This document shows positions 15,528-22,035 of a stretch of DNA of 47,633 nucleotides, one piece after another. The stretch lies in NCBI GenBank assembly GCA_944358355.1, contig CALVQY010000005.1, positions 1-47,633 on the forward strand, given 5' to 3'. Each line of letters begins with the position of its first letter. Position 1 is the stretch's first letter. The notes under the pieces are model-generated. The model was not told the origin of the DNA and ran no database searches. It saw nothing but the letters and a program-made list of their open reading frames with translations. The DNA comes from an uncultured Bacilli bacterium (GTDB lineage Bacteria > Bacillota_I > Bacilli_A > RF39 > UBA660). A program made the translations under genes and the position numbers.

Positions 15528-16160
15528 TTAATAATTCTCCTTCTCTATTAATTTGCCAACAAAGACAACTTGTTTATTTGTACCACTAATACAAGTAATT
15601 AAAGTAATATCAGAGCCAGTTGTTTGCCTTAAACTTACAGTTCCAGTTTTTTCAACCTCATATCTATCAGTTATCTCATAAATATATTTAATGCTTTCAT
15701 AATATAAATAAACTTTATCTTCCATTTCTAAATTATTTAAATTTCTAAAATAAGCATGATAACCACTACCAGAATGAGATGCTAAAATAACATGACTATT
15801 AGTTTGTTCATTTGGAAATATTGATTCTTTTAAGGTATATATATTTATATCAACATCATTATATTTACTGTTTTTATCAACTAAACCTCGTTTTAAACTG
15901 ATTTTTGGGATTTCTAAAACTGCTATATAGTTTATAACACTTTCCTTTTTACTTTCTTCTTCAACTTGCTCTTCAGTTGTTTCTTGTTCTATTTGTGGTA
16001 TTTCTTGAAAAAATATTTCGATACTTTTTTCTTCTTGCTTGTGATTTTCATATAAACCATAGTATTTATAGACAAGCAAAAAAATACTACCAAGAATAAG
16101 AAAAGCACTTATTATAATCAACAAGTGCTTATTTTCTATTTTTGCTTTTCTTTTTAGCAT
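15528..16160 (-). CDS. Sortase, partner of the adjacent adhesin
   Basis: 210 residues. A transmembrane segment at about 12-33, a Glu-rich linker, then a sortase domain with catalytic His129 (ASHSGSG) and Cys190 (TLITCISG). The usual Arg after the Cys strand is replaced by Lys196 or Gln197 (TNKQVVF), which is unusual for the His-Cys-Arg triad. Sortases cut the sorting motif of surface proteins and attach them to the peptidoglycan cross-bridge. The start ATG 16160 lies inside the 3' end of the adhesin gene (32-base overlap), so both are made together and the sortase is probably dedicated to it. Subclass not certain. Confidence 0.88.
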   Translation of the reverse strand: MLKRKAKIENKHLLIIISAFLILGSIFLLVYKYYGLYENHKQEEKSIEIFFQEIPQIEQETTEEQVEEESKKESVINYIAVLEIPKISLKRGLVDKNSKYNDVDINIYTLKESIFPNEQTNSHVILASHSGSGYHAYFRNLNNLEMEDKVYLYYESIKYIYEITDRYEVEKTGTVSLRQTTGSDITLITCISGTNKQVVFVGKLIEKENY

Positions 16161-18618
16161 AAATAATAATTCCTATACCTGATAATAAAAGTGTTGCTGA
16201 AATAATTTCAATAAGAATGTCTTTTTCTTGTGATGTATTAGGAACTTCAACAATCTTTTCATTAGTCATATCTGCTTTAACAATTTCTCCGTTTTCAGTA
16301 ATAGAAAACCACATTTTCTCCTCGTTTAAAATATAACCATCTGGTGCATCTGATTCTAAAATAAAGTATTTGCCAACTGGTAAATCAGTAATAATGATTT
16401 TTCCATTCTCATCAGTTCTTCCCTCAAAAACTTTAACTCCATTTTCTGTAAAGATTTCAATTTTCGTATCAGGTAGTGGATCTCCAGTTACTAAATCAGT
16501 TTTGGTAAATTCAAGTTCGCCTTTTGGATACTTATTATCAAGAGTAAATGTTTTATATACCACTTCAGTATATTGATCTTCATAAACAAGTTCAAACTCG
16601 TATGTATTTGGATCAAGAACATTGTTATTAGCAGACTTGATTTCCTTTAGTGTATATTTTCCTAAAGGTAAGTTATCTATACTTGCATAACCATCTTTGT
16701 CAGTAACTAAAATAGTAACTAATTCGCCTTTCTTATAATAAGTTTTTCCTCCAACAATTATATCTTCATTTGCACGAAGTTCAAATTCTGCTCCTTCAAG
16801 TTTAATTTTTTCATAATGATAAGAGTCATCCTCAATGATAAGTTCTTCTCCAGTTTTATTAATTTCTACTTTTCCTTTAACTTGAGTATTTTCAAATTTC
16901 ACTTCAACAATAGCACCAAATACATCATCATTAATTAAAGTAGAATCATCTCCAATAGCAAATGTTAAGGCTTCTTCATTCCATAAATAACCATCTAACT
17001 TTTGATCTTGTTCTTCTAAACGATAAGTTCCACTTTCTAATGGTAATGGTGTAAGTAAAATCCCCTCATCATTAGTTTCAAAAACACATTGTTCTTTGTC
17101 TGTAACTTGACATACATATTCGTTATTTTCAACATCAAAAATTTTAAATTTAATTCCTGCTACTGGAATAGTATTTCCAGTTTCTGAATCAATTTTTATA
17201 ACTTTTAATCTAGCAGTAATTTCTGCATTTGCAAGCAACTTGTAAATTGGATCTTCTGAATATTCATTTACGACTATTTCAAAATCTTCTACCATTTCAT
17301 GATCTTCAGTTGAACTTACTTGCCTAACTGTATAAGTTCCGTATGGTAAAGTTGCTGTTGCATAACCGTTTTCATCAGTAGTAATACTTGTTACTTTTTC
17401 GCCAGTTGACTTTAAATATATATCAAAAGTTACATTAGGCTCACCAGTTAAGAATCCTGTTTCATCACTAGCATAAACTTTAAATATTTTTAAATCACGT
17501 TCAATAACTTTCTCTGTAACATCTACCTCTGGATACAAGTCATCTTTCGTAATATTAAAAAAATACTTGGTTTCGTTAAGTTCGTATCCAGTTGAGGATT
17601 TTTCTTCTTTTAGAAAAAACGTACCTAAAGATGGCAAATAATCACTTGTTACATATTCTCCACCTTTTGAAATAACTTCGCCTACTCTATTTCCTTCTAA
17701 ATCATAAATACCATATACTGCACCATCTAAAGTTGCATCTCCTTGAGCAATGCCCAAGCCAGTATCCATGTCAACTTTTTTTACTGATACCTTACCACCT
17801 ACGATTTCAATTTTTAAATTTACATCAATCGGATCGTAAGCTCCTCTCATCATTAAATCTTGTGATGTAGGATGATAATAAATAATCGCAGGATGTGAGT
17901 AATTTTTATCTCTTTTACTGATAGTAACACTACCATCGCCAACATCATTTGCAGTGATACTTAATGTGTTTCCACTAATAGAAGCACTAACATTATCAGT
18001 ATCAACAACTTCAAACTTATTTAATACATTGTTAGAATCAGTTAATTCTACTGTATCTCCAATAACCATATCAATAGTATCATTAGTTATATTAGGGCTA
18101 ATATTATGTTCTTCTACCAAACGATTTAACTCATTAATTTCATTTGTGTATTTAGTAATTCGATTTCCATTAAGTGAATCAGTAAAATAAATGTCATAAC
18201 CATGAGGTACTGTTTGCCATATTAAATATTGAGTTACTGTATACCAATGTATGTCAGTATGGTTTCCATATCCGTAACCATAATATGCAAGCAAAGTAAT
18301 TCTTCTCCATTGCTCTTGTGTCATCTGTCCTACATAGGATTGGTCAAAATCTTGTCCTGGATAAACAGCTCCATCTGAAACTGGAGTACCAGGTTCAATA
18401 CAGTAAACGAAACTTCCATCGGAATTTCTAGTAATTACTGTCATCTGTTGGTATTTTCTTGTACTTCCTTTTACCTTTAAGATATAATCTCCACTTATCC
18501 ATTGAGATTTATCATTAAAAGTTTCATTATATGTTGATGCATTTACTGTTGGCACACATGAAATTCCAATCAACAATAACATCAAACCATTAATTATCTT
18601 ATTTTTTATCTTCTTCAT
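16129..18618 (-). CDS. Sortase-anchored adhesin with thioester domain and five CnaB/SpaA repeats
   Basis: 829 residues. A signal peptide (1-27) is followed by a thioester domain (about 50-190) with Cys73 (VYCIEPG) and Gln130 (TQYLIWQ), the pair that forms the internal thioester in TQXA-type adhesins. Five CnaB/SpaA-type beta domains follow at about 275-370, 375-460, 470-575, 580-690 and 695-785, recognisable by KxD..TG, the G.Y.L.E motif and terminal N. They probably carry isopeptide bonds. The C-terminus has the sorting signal VPNTS, a hydrophobic helix and a KKKSKNRK tail. In an ICE such a protein probably brings donor and recipient together or binds host surfaces. ATG 18618 has AGGAGG. A terminator hairpin lies just upstream (18639-18664). 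Confidence 0.9.
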   Translation of the reverse strand: MKKIKNKIINGLMLLLIGISCVPTVNASTYNETFNDKSQWISGDYILKVKGSTRKYQQMTVITRNSDGSFVYCIEPGTPVSDGAVYPGQDFDQSYVGQMTQEQWRRITLLAYYGYGYGNHTDIHWYTVTQYLIWQTVPHGYDIYFTDSLNGNRITKYTNEINELNRLVEEHNISPNITNDTIDMVIGDTVELTDSNNVLNKFEVVDTDNVSASISGNTLSITANDVGDGSVTISKRDKNYSHPAIIYYHPTSQDLMMRGAYDPIDVNLKIEIVGGKVSVKKVDMDTGLGIAQGDATLDGAVYGIYDLEGNRVGEVISKGGEYVTSDYLPSLGTFFLKEEKSSTGYELNETKYFFNITKDDLYPEVDVTEKVIERDLKIFKVYASDETGFLTGEPNVTFDIYLKSTGEKVTSITTDENGYATATLPYGTYTVRQVSSTEDHEMVEDFEIVVNEYSEDPIYKLLANAEITARLKVIKIDSETGNTIPVAGIKFKIFDVENNEYVCQVTDKEQCVFETNDEGILLTPLPLESGTYRLEEQDQKLDGYLWNEEALTFAIGDDSTLINDDVFGAIVEVKFENTQVKGKVEINKTGEELIIEDDSYHYEKIKLEGAEFELRANEDIIVGGKTYYKKGELVTILVTDKDGYASIDNLPLGKYTLKEIKSANNNVLDPNTYEFELVYEDQYTEVVYKTFTLDNKYPKGELEFTKTDLVTGDPLPDTKIEIFTENGVKVFEGRTDENGKIIITDLPVGKYFILESDAPDGYILNEEKMWFSITENGEIVKADMTNEKIVEVPNTSQEKDILIEIISATLLLSGIGIIIYAKKKSKNRK

Positions 18619-18638
18619 AAATTCCTCCTATTTTTACC

Positions 18639-18664
18639 AAAAGAAAAAAGCCTATCAAGGCTTG
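18639..18664 (-). terminator. Intrinsic terminator upstream of the adhesin gene
   Basis: On the minus strand AAGCC-TTGATA-GGCTT is followed by TTTTCTTTT. The hairpin overlaps the stop of the gene at 18655-19251 and ends 20 bases before the adhesin start, leaving no space for an intervening promoter. Confidence 0.8.
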
Positions 18665-19251
18665 GGAATATCTGGATAAGCAATATAGTTATTATTTCCA
18701 TCAAACATAGTCAACATATAGTACATAACACCACAGTCATCAGTAGTATAATCGCAAAAATATCCGTAATACCCGTATTCTTTTTTATAAAGTTCTCCAA
18801 CTCTATTACATTCTGCCATAGAATCAAAGTCTGCTCTAAAAACTGTATAAAATTTTTTAGGTGTGCAACTAGGTTCTTCTACTACTGGTGGAGTTATCGT
18901 TTGTGGTGGAGTTGGTGTTGTTGTTTGCTGGTTATTAGTGTTAGTATCATTTTTAGGAGTTGTATATGTTTCATTTGTATTAGCCTCACTTTGTGGCATT
19001 TCTTCCTTTGGTTTTTCTTCTATTTGTTCTTCTTTATTTTCAGTTTCAAGTTTTTCTTCATTATCATCTTCTTCTTTTTCTTCGGTTATACTTTCTGTTT
19101 TTAAATCAGAATTTAATCGTGTTTTTGATGATTGTTCTTTTGAAACATCTCTATTATTTATAATACCTATACCTATTACAGTACCAAAAAGAAATAATGA
19201 TACTATAATTACCAAAATAACTCTTTTAAGCATCTTTCTTTTAGTGGTCAT
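18655..19251 (-). CDS. Membrane-anchored surface protein with disordered stalk and Cys-rich head
   Basis: 198 residues from ATG 19251. A transmembrane segment at about 9-30 is followed by a Glu/Lys-rich and then Thr/Pro/Asn-rich stalk (to about 130) and a compact C-terminal domain of about 65 residues with four Cys (SCTPKKF, AECNRV, YFCDYTTDDC), likely disulphide-linked outside the cell. No family recognised. It is the first gene after the promoter at 19281-19310 and precedes the adhesin-sortase pair, so a role on the donor surface is likely. Confidence 0.78.
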   Translation of the reverse strand: MTTKRKMLKRVILVIIVSLFLFGTVIGIGIINNRDVSKEQSSKTRLNSDLKTESITEEKEEDDNEEKLETENKEEQIEEKPKEEMPQSEANTNETYTTPKNDTNTNNQQTTTPTPPQTITPPVVEEPSCTPKKFYTVFRADFDSMAECNRVGELYKKEYGYYGYFCDYTTDDCGVMYYMLTMFDGNNNYIAYPDIPKP

Positions 19252-19280
19252 ATAATTATTCAACTCCTAACTCCAAAATC

Positions 19281-19310
19281 GTTATATTGCCTTTTAATGC
19301 ACTTTGACAA
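19281..19310 (-). promoter_or_regulatory. Probable promoter of the conjugation operon
   Basis: On the minus strand TTGTCA (19310-19305) is separated by 18 bases from TATAAC (19286-19281). Each hexamer matches the consensus at 5 of 6 positions. The start site would be near 19274, about 23 bases before the ATG of the first operon gene at 19251. Confidence 0.6.
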
Positions 19311-19382
19311 CGGATATAACATATTCTATTTATCACTCTAAAAAAGAAATTTTGCAAGAGTTTTTTTGATTTTTTCTAAAAA

Positions 19383-19424
19383 TTACGGTATTTTCTGTCG
19401 TTTATTGAAAATGTGCATTTTCAT
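19383..19424 (-). CDS. Possible 11-13-codon leader peptide upstream of the conjugation operon
   Basis: A strong AAAGGAG (19427-19433) is followed by ATG at 19424 and a second in-frame ATG at 19418 with better spacing (8 bases). The frame encodes MKMHIFNKRQKIP and then TAA. It lies in the 267-bp gap before the operon, followed by T-rich sequence. Short leaders with strong ribosome binding sites often control attenuation in ICEs. Evidence is only the ribosome binding site and the position. Confidence 0.4.
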   Translation of the reverse strand: MKMHIFNKRQKIP

Positions 19425-19484
19425 CACTCCTTTCAAAGTTAGTTTTTTGACAATGAGATCCCTATAAACTCATAAAATTAATGC

Positions 19485-19509
19485 AAAAAAAAAGAGTCCA
19501 AAAAGGCTC
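19485..19509 (-). terminator. Intrinsic terminator after the ArpU-like gene
   Basis: On the minus strand GAGCC-TTTTT-GGACTC (one bulged A) is followed by nine T. It lies 22 bases after the stop of the gene at 19531. Confidence 0.7.
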
Positions 19510-19530
19510 CTACGGTTACTTTTCAATTTA

Positions 19531-20007
19531 TTATTTATAAACAATTATATTAAATACGATACCAAATCTAATAATTGCACTATTCTTAATAGTATTAAAT
19601 GCTTCTCTGCCTAAATCAAATTTAGTCCTTAATGATGCCTCTGATTTACCACATAATAAGCAATCATTAATATATGCATTTTCCTCTTTAGACATTATAG
19701 AGTATAATTTGTTAAGTTGAATATTAAACTCATTATAGGCTTGCTCACTATCAAGTTTATATTCAACTGCTTTACCAACAGGGTCAGAAACATTATTAGA
19801 GAATTGTTCTAATCTTGGTCTATAATTAGCAGTTAATCTAACATGATAGCCATTAATAAACTTATTTCTAGCTATTTTTAGTTCTCTTAACTTTTCTATA
19901 ACTTTTTCATAAGTCGCTAGTATATCATAGCCTACCATTTCTTCTTTTGTTAATGTAAAATTGTCTGCATATTCTTCTTCGTAACATTGTTCATAATTTG
20001 TATTCAA
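19531..20007 (-). CDS. ArpU/sigma-region-4-like transcription factor candidate
   Basis: 158 residues from TTG 20007, with AAAGGGTGG 5-6 bases upstream; GTG 20016 is possible but the Shine-Dalgarno would overlap it. The middle is a long helical region (EKVIEKLRELKIARNKF). Residues about 100-150 look like a sigma-70 region 4-type HTH (LYSIMSKEENAYIND, then SLRTKFDLGREAFNTIKNSAI), as in ArpU/RinA phage late-gene activators. It sits just upstream of the conjugation operon promoter and is separately terminated, fitting an activator of transfer genes. The family call is moderate. Confidence 0.6.
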   Translation of the reverse strand: MNTNYEQCYEEEYADNFTLTKEEMVGYDILATYEKVIEKLRELKIARNKFINGYHVRLTANYRPRLEQFSNNVSDPVGKAVEYKLDSEQAYNEFNIQLNKLYSIMSKEENAYINDCLLCGKSEASLRTKFDLGREAFNTIKNSAIIRFGIVFNIIVYK

Positions 20008-20063
20008 AGTAACCACCCTTTCAATATAAAATAAAAGAGGGAAAATTAGAGGGGCAAAAGCCC

Positions 20064-20192
20064 TTAACTTTCTCTCTTTATAATTCTTAATACGTTATTT
20101 TTAGAGACTTTAAAAATACTCGCATTATTATAGCAACTATTTACACTTAAACAGCCGGCTGAAGAACATCCTTTTTTACTAGAAATCATCAT
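20064..20192 (-). CDS. 42-aa Cys-containing peptide, possible gene
   Basis: A short frame (ATG 20192, TAA 20064-20066) with GAGG 4-5 bases upstream encodes 42 residues. The N-terminal part holds three Cys (GCSSAGCLSVNSC) and the C-terminal part is basic (KNNVLRIIKRES). It fills part of the 515-bp gap between 20017 and 20531. A GGGC-TTTT-GCCC hairpin lies directly behind its stop. Could be a small secreted or regulatory peptide; no homology can be claimed. Confidence 0.45.
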   Translation of the reverse strand: MMISSKKGCSSAGCLSVNSCYNNASIFKVSKNNVLRIIKRES

Positions 20193-20374
20193 ATAACCTC
20201 ATTTCATAAAAAAGGGGCGAAAAAGTCAGTAACTGTTCTCAAAATAGAAATGATACTGCTTTTTCTACCCTAACAACTCTAAATTTTATTAATAATAGCA
20301 TCTGCCATTACATCAACAAATAAATTGCCTTATATTCTAACGGTTTTAGAAATAAGTGTCAATAGTTTTTATTA

Positions 20375-20415
20375 AAAAAATAAACAAAAAGCAAAGAAAT
20401 AATCTCTCTCTTTGC
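20375..20415 (-). terminator. Intrinsic terminator
   Basis: On the minus strand GCAAAGA (20415-20409) pairs with TCTTTGC (20397-20391), followed by TTTTTGTTTATTTTTTT. It terminates the transcript of the gene at 20532-21014. The stretch 20193-20374 shows nothing else I can interpret. Confidence 0.75.
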
Positions 20416-20444
20416 ATAATTTGTTTATTTTACATTATTATACC

Positions 20445-20510
20445 ACTTGACAAGATGGAGTCAAGTTTATTTCATGTCTATTTCATGTCGTTTTATGCTT
20501 TTTTTATGTC
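20445..20510. repeat. Inverted repeat and helically phased (C/T)ATGTC repeats
   Basis: A perfect 7-bp inverted repeat ACTTGAC/GTCAAGT (20445-20451 and 20460-20466) is followed by CATGTC at 20473 and 20484, TATGC at 20494 and TATGTC at 20505, i.e. spacing 11, 10 and 11 bp. On the other strand these give A-tracts in helical phase, as in curved DNA. The block lies just after the stop of the gene at 20532. Confidence 0.6.
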
Positions 20511-20531
20511 GCTTTTAAAATAACCACTTTT

Positions 20532-21014
20532 TTAACAATTTAACTCTTTTAAAATGTTTTTTTCAATAGCATCTAAAAGTTTTTCTTCAGACATCATATT
20601 TATATATTGTCTTAATTGATTGTATTTATTTATTGCAGTTTCTTTATCTTCCTCAATACCACCAAATACTCCAGAAATATCTAAATCATAATTACCAACT
20701 GGGAATGATACAACTGCACCATACTCAAATAATAATCTCTTATTTAAAGGTAATGGCTGATAATCTTTATCTAAAGCAATAGGATCGGTGTGTTCATAAT
20801 TTATTAAGTATAACCCAAAGGAGATATTACCTTTATTAATATCATCTTTAAATATATAAACATCTTTCAAATCCCTATTACTATGATTTTTTGAAAAATC
20901 ATCTAAATTAACTCCATCATCTATTTTGGGTATTACTTCATGTAATTCCTTATGTTGCTTATCTTGTAATTCTTTCATCAAGTTGAAAATATTTTTTCTT
21001 TTTTCTTCTAGCAT
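20532..21014 (-). CDS. Hypothetical protein of the ICE regulatory region
   Basis: 160 residues from ATG 21014, preceded by AGAGGA at 7 bases. Helical N-terminus, then a beta-rich middle (DVYIFKDD..GNISFGLYLINYE, LLFEYGAVVSFPVGNYDLDISGVFGG) and a helical end. No family recognised. It follows the small membrane gene at 21100-21408, 85 bases away, with no visible promoter of its own, and is closed by the terminator at 20375. Possibly part of the regulator module at 21.4 kb. Confidence 0.7.
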   Translation of the reverse strand: MLEEKRKNIFNLMKELQDKQHKELHEVIPKIDDGVNLDDFSKNHSNRDLKDVYIFKDDINKGNISFGLYLINYEHTDPIALDKDYQPLPLNKRLLFEYGAVVSFPVGNYDLDISGVFGGIEEDKETAINKYNQLRQYINMMSEEKLLDAIEKNILKELNC

Positions 21015-21099
21015 ACTAAATCCTCTTTTCACTACACAAATACTAATTTGGACTTATGTAAATAATTGTACCACATAAATATGATATTTATAACCCATT

Positions 21100-21408
21100 T
21101 CATAAATTTGTCATAAATTCCCAAACAATAGTATAGATTTTTGTCATTTTAATTTTAGTAAATAAGTAATAAATAACTCCAAATTCAAAAACACTTAATA
21201 AAAATATCATATTATTAGCAAACCCCATACTCATAACTGATATTGCTAAATCTCTCGGAATATCACATGAATCACAAACAAAATAAGAAAAATCTATATT
21301 AGTTTTTATTAAGAAACAAATTCCAAGAAAAATGGGAACTATTATTAATGATGCAAGTAAGGATTTTAATACAATTCGAACGTAATCTTTAAAATCTAAA
21401 TAATACAC
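21100..21408 (-). CDS. Small membrane protein divergent from tandem-HTH regulator
   Basis: 102 residues from GTG 21408 (AAGGAAGG 6 bases upstream). Two strongly hydrophobic segments (about 12-35 and 65-82) flank a loop with a CDSC motif (VCDSCDIPRD). No family recognised. Its promoter holds the 17-bp box at 21431-21447 with TATAAT on this strand, and it faces the tandem-HTH regulator at 21516. The gene at 29154 occupies the same place in the second module but is not similar. Stops at TGA. Confidence 0.72.
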   Translation of the reverse strand: MYYLDFKDYVRIVLKSLLASLIIVPIFLGICFLIKTNIDFSYFVCDSCDIPRDLAISVMSMGFANNMIFLLSVFEFGVIYYLFTKIKMTKIYTIVWEFMTNL

Positions 21409-21430
21409 TATATCCTTCCTTTCTGTTCTT

Positions 21431-21511
21431 ATTATATCACGTTTTTAGGTAATACACCGACACTTTTTAAATATTTCTATTTTAAATGGGAAAATTATAT
21501 TAGAGGTGTCG
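21431..21511. promoter_or_regulatory. Divergent promoter/operator region, module 1
   Basis: Contains the 17-bp box ATTATATCACGTTTTTA (21431-21447). On the minus strand this is TAAAAACGTGATATAAT, an extended -10 for the gene starting at 21408. AAAATTATATT (21491-21501) is a plus-strand -10 candidate. CGACAC (21458-21463) and GTGTCG (21506-21511) form an inverted repeat flanking it, the second half overlapping the ribosome binding site of the regulator. The same layout, with identical distances, is found at 29741. Confidence 0.65.
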
Positions 21512-21515
21512 TTAT

Positions 21516-21965
21516 ATGATATATGAAAGAATGAAAGATATAAGAACTTACTTTGGGAATACACAGAAAGAACTTGCTGATATTTTAGGTGTAAGTAGAT
21601 CAACTTATGCTGGATGGGAAAATGGTCTTGATGCTATTATTCTTCCAAAGTTGAATGATTTTTGCAATTATTATGGTGTGAGTTTAGATTATATTTGTGG
21701 GCTTACTAATACCAAAAAATATGATGTTATCAATGATAAAATTGATAAAAGTGTTTTAGGTAATGATTTAAAGGAAATAAGAACTAAAAATAAGCATACT
21801 CAAGAAAAGGTTGCAAATATCATTAATGTAGATCAATCAAACTACTCTAAATGTGAATTAGGTAAAATGTATATTCATACCTATGCTTTAATTGAATTTG
21901 CTAAACATTATAAAGTATCTATTGATTGGCTTTGTGGCAAAACAAAAGATTCGGAAATTAAATAA
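21516..21965 (+). CDS. Tandem XRE helix-turn-helix regulator (module 1)
   Basis: 149 residues containing two complete XRE-type HTH domains, residues about 5-65 (TQKELADILGVSRSTYAGWE) and 85-145 (TQEKVANIINVDQSNYSKCE). Each ends in the Y..S.D.(I/L)CG motif. One of only two plus-strand protein genes in the element, divergent from the gene at 21100-21408. ATG 21516 has GAGGTG at 7 bases. It is paralogous to the regulator at 29826. By analogy with ICE and phage repressors it probably controls its own divergent promoter and possibly conjugation. Terminator follows. Confidence 0.88.
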   Translation: MIYERMKDIRTYFGNTQKELADILGVSRSTYAGWENGLDAIILPKLNDFCNYYGVSLDYICGLTNTKKYDVINDKIDKSVLGNDLKEIRTKNKHTQEKVANIINVDQSNYSKCELGKMYIHTYALIEFAKHYKVSIDWLCGKTKDSEIK

Positions 21966-21990
21966 CCGAGTCTTTATTATTTTTATTATT
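21945..21990 (+). terminator. Intrinsic terminator of regulator 1
   Basis: AAAGATTCGG (21945-21954) pairs with CCGAGTCTTT (21966-21975) with one G-U pair, followed by ATTATTTTTATTATT. The stop codon lies in the loop. Confidence 0.75.
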
Positions 21991-22035
21991 AAACATTAGT
22001 TAATTAACTCAAAAAAGCATTGTATTTTATAGCAT

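Noticed and set aside
18863-19255. Plus-strand frames rich in Ser, Phe and Val opposite the surface-protein gene
   Set aside because: Their composition mirrors the Glu/Lys/Thr-rich stalk of the minus-strand gene; no ribosome binding site or recognisable domain.
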